Shown: in pieces, positions 6,203 to 8,115 of the stretch | Position numbering within the stretch: position 1 is the first letter of the stretch | Layout: each line of letters begins with the position of its first letter | Origin: an uncultured Marinilabiliaceae bacterium | Lineage (GTDB): Bacteria; Bacteroidota; Bacteroidia; Bacteroidales; Marinilabiliaceae | NCBI GenBank assembly: GCA_905235955.1 | Contig: CAJONN010000115.1 | Location: forward strand, 1-8,115 | Direction of reading: 5' to 3' | Length of the DNA: 8,115 nucleotides | Notes under the pieces: model-generated | What the model was told of the DNA's origin: nothing | The model's input: only the letters and a program-made list of their open reading frames with translations | Database searches by the model: none | Position numbers and translations under genes: made by a program

Positions 6203-7741
6203 TTACTGAGGGTCGAGTACAATAACTTTATCAATAGGTATTTGCGAATTGTAATATTTTTCAGCTATTGTTATTTTCTCTGAATAGGGTTTAGTGCTAC
6301 CTGTCTCTATTTTGAGTGTATATTCACCCGGGTCGAGTGCGAGGATGAATGTAGAGTTCGACATTTTCATTTTGAGTGCAGCCACCACTTCGCCATTTTC
6401 ATTGGTCACCTCTATGAGTGGTTGCGTGCCAAGTGGCACTGGTTTGGGCTTAGCCTTTACCGTTACCGAACATTTTATCAGAGCAATATGTGGCAATATA
6501 TCGTCAAACACTACGCAGTATATGTCGCGCCCACCAAATCCGCCATCTTTTATTGCCGATATGTAGGCGTATCTGTTGTCAGGCGTAAATGATATGGTAA
6601 GGTTGTCGTAGGTATCGTTGAGCGGATATTTGAGGTGAACGGGTTCGCCCCATTCGCCACTTTTTTCGTCCAAATCAGAGTAATATAGGTCAAAGCCACC
6701 CATTGTTCCCGGTCGGTCAGACGAGAAGTAGAGGCGTTTGCCGTTGGCTGACAAATTGGGATAATTTTCGTCGTAGTCTACTGTGTTTACCTTGCCGGGC
6801 AATGGGCGAGGTTCCTGCCAAGCGTCGTTGAGCCTTATGGAGTAGAAAAGGTCGAGTTTGCCATTTTCGCATGTACCTGAAAATATTATTGTGTCGCCCA
6901 ACAAACTGCGTGTGCCGCCTACTTCGTGTCCTACCTGATCTATTGGTGAGTCAAAGCGTTCGCCATCGCTCATACGCCCATTGCCACTGTAGTGCGAGCT
7001 CTCATATATCGCAAATTCGCCATCGCGGTTCGAGTTAAATATGATACCATCGCCCGATAAGCCTACAACATATTCGTCGTAGAGTGTGTTTACCATGCCG
7101 GTAACGGGTTTGCCTTTGCTCCATTCAAGTCCGCGACTCTCGCTCACTTTGATGTTGAAGTAGTTCATATTCATCATTGAGTTGTATTTGTCGTCTGACG
7201 AATATACAAGCGTTGAGCTATGATTCATGATGAATGGGTTGATTTCAGCAAATGGCGTATTGATGTTTTCACCCATGTTTATCATTGCACATTTGAGTGT
7301 GTCTTTGCGCATTACACGAGCCACTTGTATGCACGATGCCAAATGCTCAGCATTACCTTGGTTGGCATCAGGTTGCTGGGTATATTTGGCCAAATATTCT
7401 TCAGCTTTATCAAACTGATAGGCATGATAATATGCTCTTGCTGCCAAAAAATATACTTCAGCATCAAGGTTTGCCTCTGCTTTCATATATCGCTCCAAAT
7501 ATGGGATGGCTGCACTTCTTACTACCTCATCTTTCAATATGGTTTCAGCTATTCTGCGTATCAATCTATTGTCGTCAGGGCGTTTGGTATAAGCTTTCAT
7601 ATATTCGTTGAGTGCTTTGGTATAGCATTCAGCTTCGAAATACATATCGCCACGCACATCAATGGGTTGCTGTTTTTCTTGGGCAAAGGAAAATATGGGG
7701 CACAACAGACCTATTATTGCCAGTGTCTTTCTGATTATCAT
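6203..7741 (-). CDS. Secreted TPR and PD40 beta-propeller protein, PorE-like but without an OmpA domain
   Basis: 512-aa envelope protein. The ATG at 7741 is preferred over the in-frame ATG at 7783: it gives a compact signal peptide (1-20, cleavage Ala20|Gln21), and the predicted transcription start (about 7763) lies downstream of 7783. Cys14 is inside the hydrophobic core and is not a convincing lipobox. Mature residues about 25-145 form TPR-like helical repeats. Residues about 155-412 hold roughly five PD40 propeller strands, the clearest being NLSANGKRLYFSSDRPGTMG (329-348) and SFTPDNRYAYIS (384-395). Residues about 425-510 resemble a carboxypeptidase-regulatory/CNA-type beta-sandwich (EVTNENGEVVAALKM, DPGEYTLKIE). 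This order matches PorE of the type IX secretion system and other TPR-PD40-OmpA proteins, but the chain stops where their OmpA-C domain would begin. It leads a three-gene operon. The function is unknown; a periplasmic scaffold is plausible. Confidence 0.85.
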   Translation of the reverse strand: MIIRKTLAIIGLLCPIFSFAQEKQQPIDVRGDMYFEAECYTKALNEYMKAYTKRPDDNRLIRRIAETILKDEVVRSAAIPYLERYMKAEANLDAEVYFLAARAYYHAYQFDKAEEYLAKYTQQPDANQGNAEHLASCIQVARVMRKDTLKCAMINMGENINTPFAEINPFIMNHSSTLVYSSDDKYNSMMNMNYFNIKVSESRGLEWSKGKPVTGMVNTLYDEYVVGLSGDGIIFNSNRDGEFAIYESSHYSGNGRMSDGERFDSPIDQVGHEVGGTRSLLGDTIIFSGTCENGKLDLFYSIRLNDAWQEPRPLPGKVNTVDYDENYPNLSANGKRLYFSSDRPGTMGGFDLYYSDLDEKSGEWGEPVHLKYPLNDTYDNLTISFTPDNRYAYISAIKDGGFGGRDIYCVVFDDILPHIALIKCSVTVKAKPKPVPLGTQPLIEVTNENGEVVAALKMKMSNSTFILALDPGEYTLKIETGSTKPYSEKITIAEKYYNSQIPIDKVIVLDPQ

Positions 7742-7769
7742 TTTATTATCTTTGAGTTTCAACTTGGTA

Positions 7770-7801
7770 CAAAATAAACGCATTAAATCTAAAACACCAA
7801 A
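7770..7801 (-). promoter_or_regulatory. Promoter of the PD40 / exonuclease / FAH-family operon
   Basis: On the minus strand 7798-7801 reads TTTG, a perfect -33 box. Exactly 20 bases later 7770-7777 reads TTATTTTG, seven of eight matches to TAnnTTTG. Spacing and sequence fit the Bacteroidota primary promoter. Transcription would start near 7763, about 20 bases before the ATG at 7741, which rules out the longer frame from 7783 for this transcript. No other promoter is evident inside the operon. Confidence 0.65.
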
Positions 7802-7843
7802 AATTTTAAGTTATAAGTTCACTACGGTTCTTCCATTTAACTC

Positions 7844-7857
7844 AACTTTCGCAAGTA
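7844..7857 (+). repeat. 14-nt intergenic repeat, copy 2 (one mismatch)
   Basis: AACTTTCGCAAGTA differs by one base from the copies at 4577-4590 and 7962-7975 and shares the 11-mer TTTCGCAAGTA. A 6-bp inverted repeat (GTTCTT 7827-7832 with AAGAAC 7857-7862) surrounds it. It lies about 45 bases upstream of the -33 box of the PD40 operon. Confidence 0.5.
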
Positions 7858-7910
7858 AGAACATACAGAAAATAACCCCTGAAGGCTCGACAGACCATAG
7901 GCAGTGGTGT

Positions 7911-7953
7911 AGCGAAGCGAAAAGACTAATGAAAAAGCCATGTTTGGGAAATT
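7911..7953 (-). repeat. Intergenic inverted repeat, right copy (34-nt core plus cgcttcgct)
   Basis: Read on the minus strand, 7953-7920 matches 4598-4630 at 32 of 34 aligned positions, followed by CGCTTCGCT (7919-7911), also present in the left copy. The orientation is opposite to the left copy, so the pair brackets the first operon as inverted repeats. Confidence 0.75.
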
Positions 7954-7961
7954 GTTTGCTT

Positions 7962-7975
7962 AAGTTTCGCAAGTA
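7962..7975 (+). repeat. 14-nt intergenic repeat, copy 3 (perfect match to copy 1)
   Basis: AAGTTTCGCAAGTA, identical to 4577-4590. It lies eight bases beyond the end of the right 34-nt repeat copy, mirroring the position but not the orientation seen on the left. Confidence 0.6.
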
Positions 7976-8072
7976 AAGTAGCCCCGAAGTGGCGAAAGGA
8001 ATACAACAAAAAATTTCCTTCCAACAATAAGCACGAAACCCGATTTTCACCTCGCGGTTGTCGCCTTTGGCA

Positions 8073-8108
8073 CGAAGCGTTAAGAAAATTATCGTAGCGA
8101 AGCGTTAA
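8073..8108 (+). repeat. Direct repeat CGAAGCGTTAA, 25-base period
   Basis: CGAAGCGTTAA occurs at 8073-8083 and 8098-8108. The second copy is preceded by GTAG, giving the GTAGCGAAGCG form also seen at 7909-7919. The window ends seven bases later, so a longer array cannot be excluded. Confidence 0.5.
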
Positions 8109-8115
8109 AAACGAT

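Larger units (their letters stand above)
7802..8115. other. Non-coding, repeat-rich intergenic region at the right edge
   Basis: I find no convincing gene here. The only sizeable frame (8050-7811, minus, 79 codons) starts with GTG, runs through the repeats and resembles nothing I recognise. The stretch holds a one-mismatch copy and a perfect copy of the 14-nt repeat (7844-7857, 7962-7975), the right copy of the 34-nt inverted repeat (7920-7953), two AGCGAAGCG copies (7911-7919, 8096-8104), and a TAGCCC-CGAAGT-GGCG block (7979-7994) similar to 4698-4717. TAAAAACGAT (8106-8115) is the reverse complement of 4771-4780. The neighbouring gene to the right is not reached. Confidence 0.6.

Noticed and set aside
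6167..6205. Weak hairpin plus T run between the PD40 gene and the exonuclease
   Set aside because: The stem is only five base pairs (AAAAG/CTTTT) with a spacer before the T run. It is too weak to call a terminator, though partial attenuation is possible.
7220..7777. 185-codon plus-strand frame
   Set aside because: Antisense to the well-supported PD40 gene, with Cys-, Ile- and Phe-rich content typical of a shadow frame.
7742..7783. Longer PD40-protein frame with ATG at 7783
   Set aside because: The extra 14 residues are charged and precede a good signal peptide. The predicted -7 box lies within this stretch, so the likely transcript starts downstream of 7783.
7811..8050. 79-codon minus-strand frame
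   Set aside because: GTG start, no recognisable domain, odd composition rich in Cys and Phe, and it crosses the 34-nt and 14-nt repeats. It is more likely a chance translation of repeat DNA.
7844..8108. CRISPR-like array
   Set aside because: The repeats are 9-14 bases, irregularly spaced and in mixed orientation, with no uniform spacers and no cas genes.

Overview
The window looks like a chromosomal segment from a Bacteroidota bacterium, most likely order Bacteroidales; no finer placement is supportable. Three things point there. Promoters fit the Bacteroidota TTTG / TAnnTTTG pattern. All three exported proteins have type I signal peptides ending in Ala followed by Gln. The gene families (TPR + PD40 propeller protein, exported C1B cysteine peptidase, PqqL-like M16 peptidase) are also typical. 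The DNA is AT-leaning, and all five convincing genes lie on the minus strand, so transcription runs from right to left.

Reading in the direction of transcription: (1) 8115-7802 is a non-coding, repeat-rich stretch. (2) 7801-7763 carries a good promoter for a three-gene operon: a secreted TPR/PD40 beta-propeller protein (7741-6203), a DEDDh 3'-5' exonuclease (6166-5408) and, overlapping it by ATGA, a fumarylacetoacetate-hydrolase-family enzyme (5411-4788). A possible terminator straddles the last stop codon. (3) 4787-4490 is a 298-base intergenic region with a large imperfect palindrome, repeats shared with the right-hand edge of the window, and a promoter for the next operon. (4) A two-gene operon of exported peptidases follows: a bleomycin-hydrolase/aminopeptidase-C-like cysteine peptidase (4489-3098) and an M16 zinc peptidase (3046-218). 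It ends in a strong intrinsic terminator at about 146-191. (5) The first 145 bases hold a probable promoter firing leftward out of the window.

The peptidase operon makes sense as a periplasmic peptide-degrading pair: an endopeptidase-like clamshell M16 enzyme plus a cysteine aminopeptidase. The first operon mixes a cell-envelope protein with two cytoplasmic housekeeping-type enzymes and has no obvious single pathway.

I do not see a defence system, mobile-element transposase, CRISPR array, tRNA or rRNA. The points most worth a second look are a modular family of intergenic repeats bracketing the first operon (including a 33/34-nt pair in inverted orientation), an apparent short in-frame loss at the Exo II motif of the exonuclease, and a PorE-like protein that lacks the OmpA-type anchoring domain.
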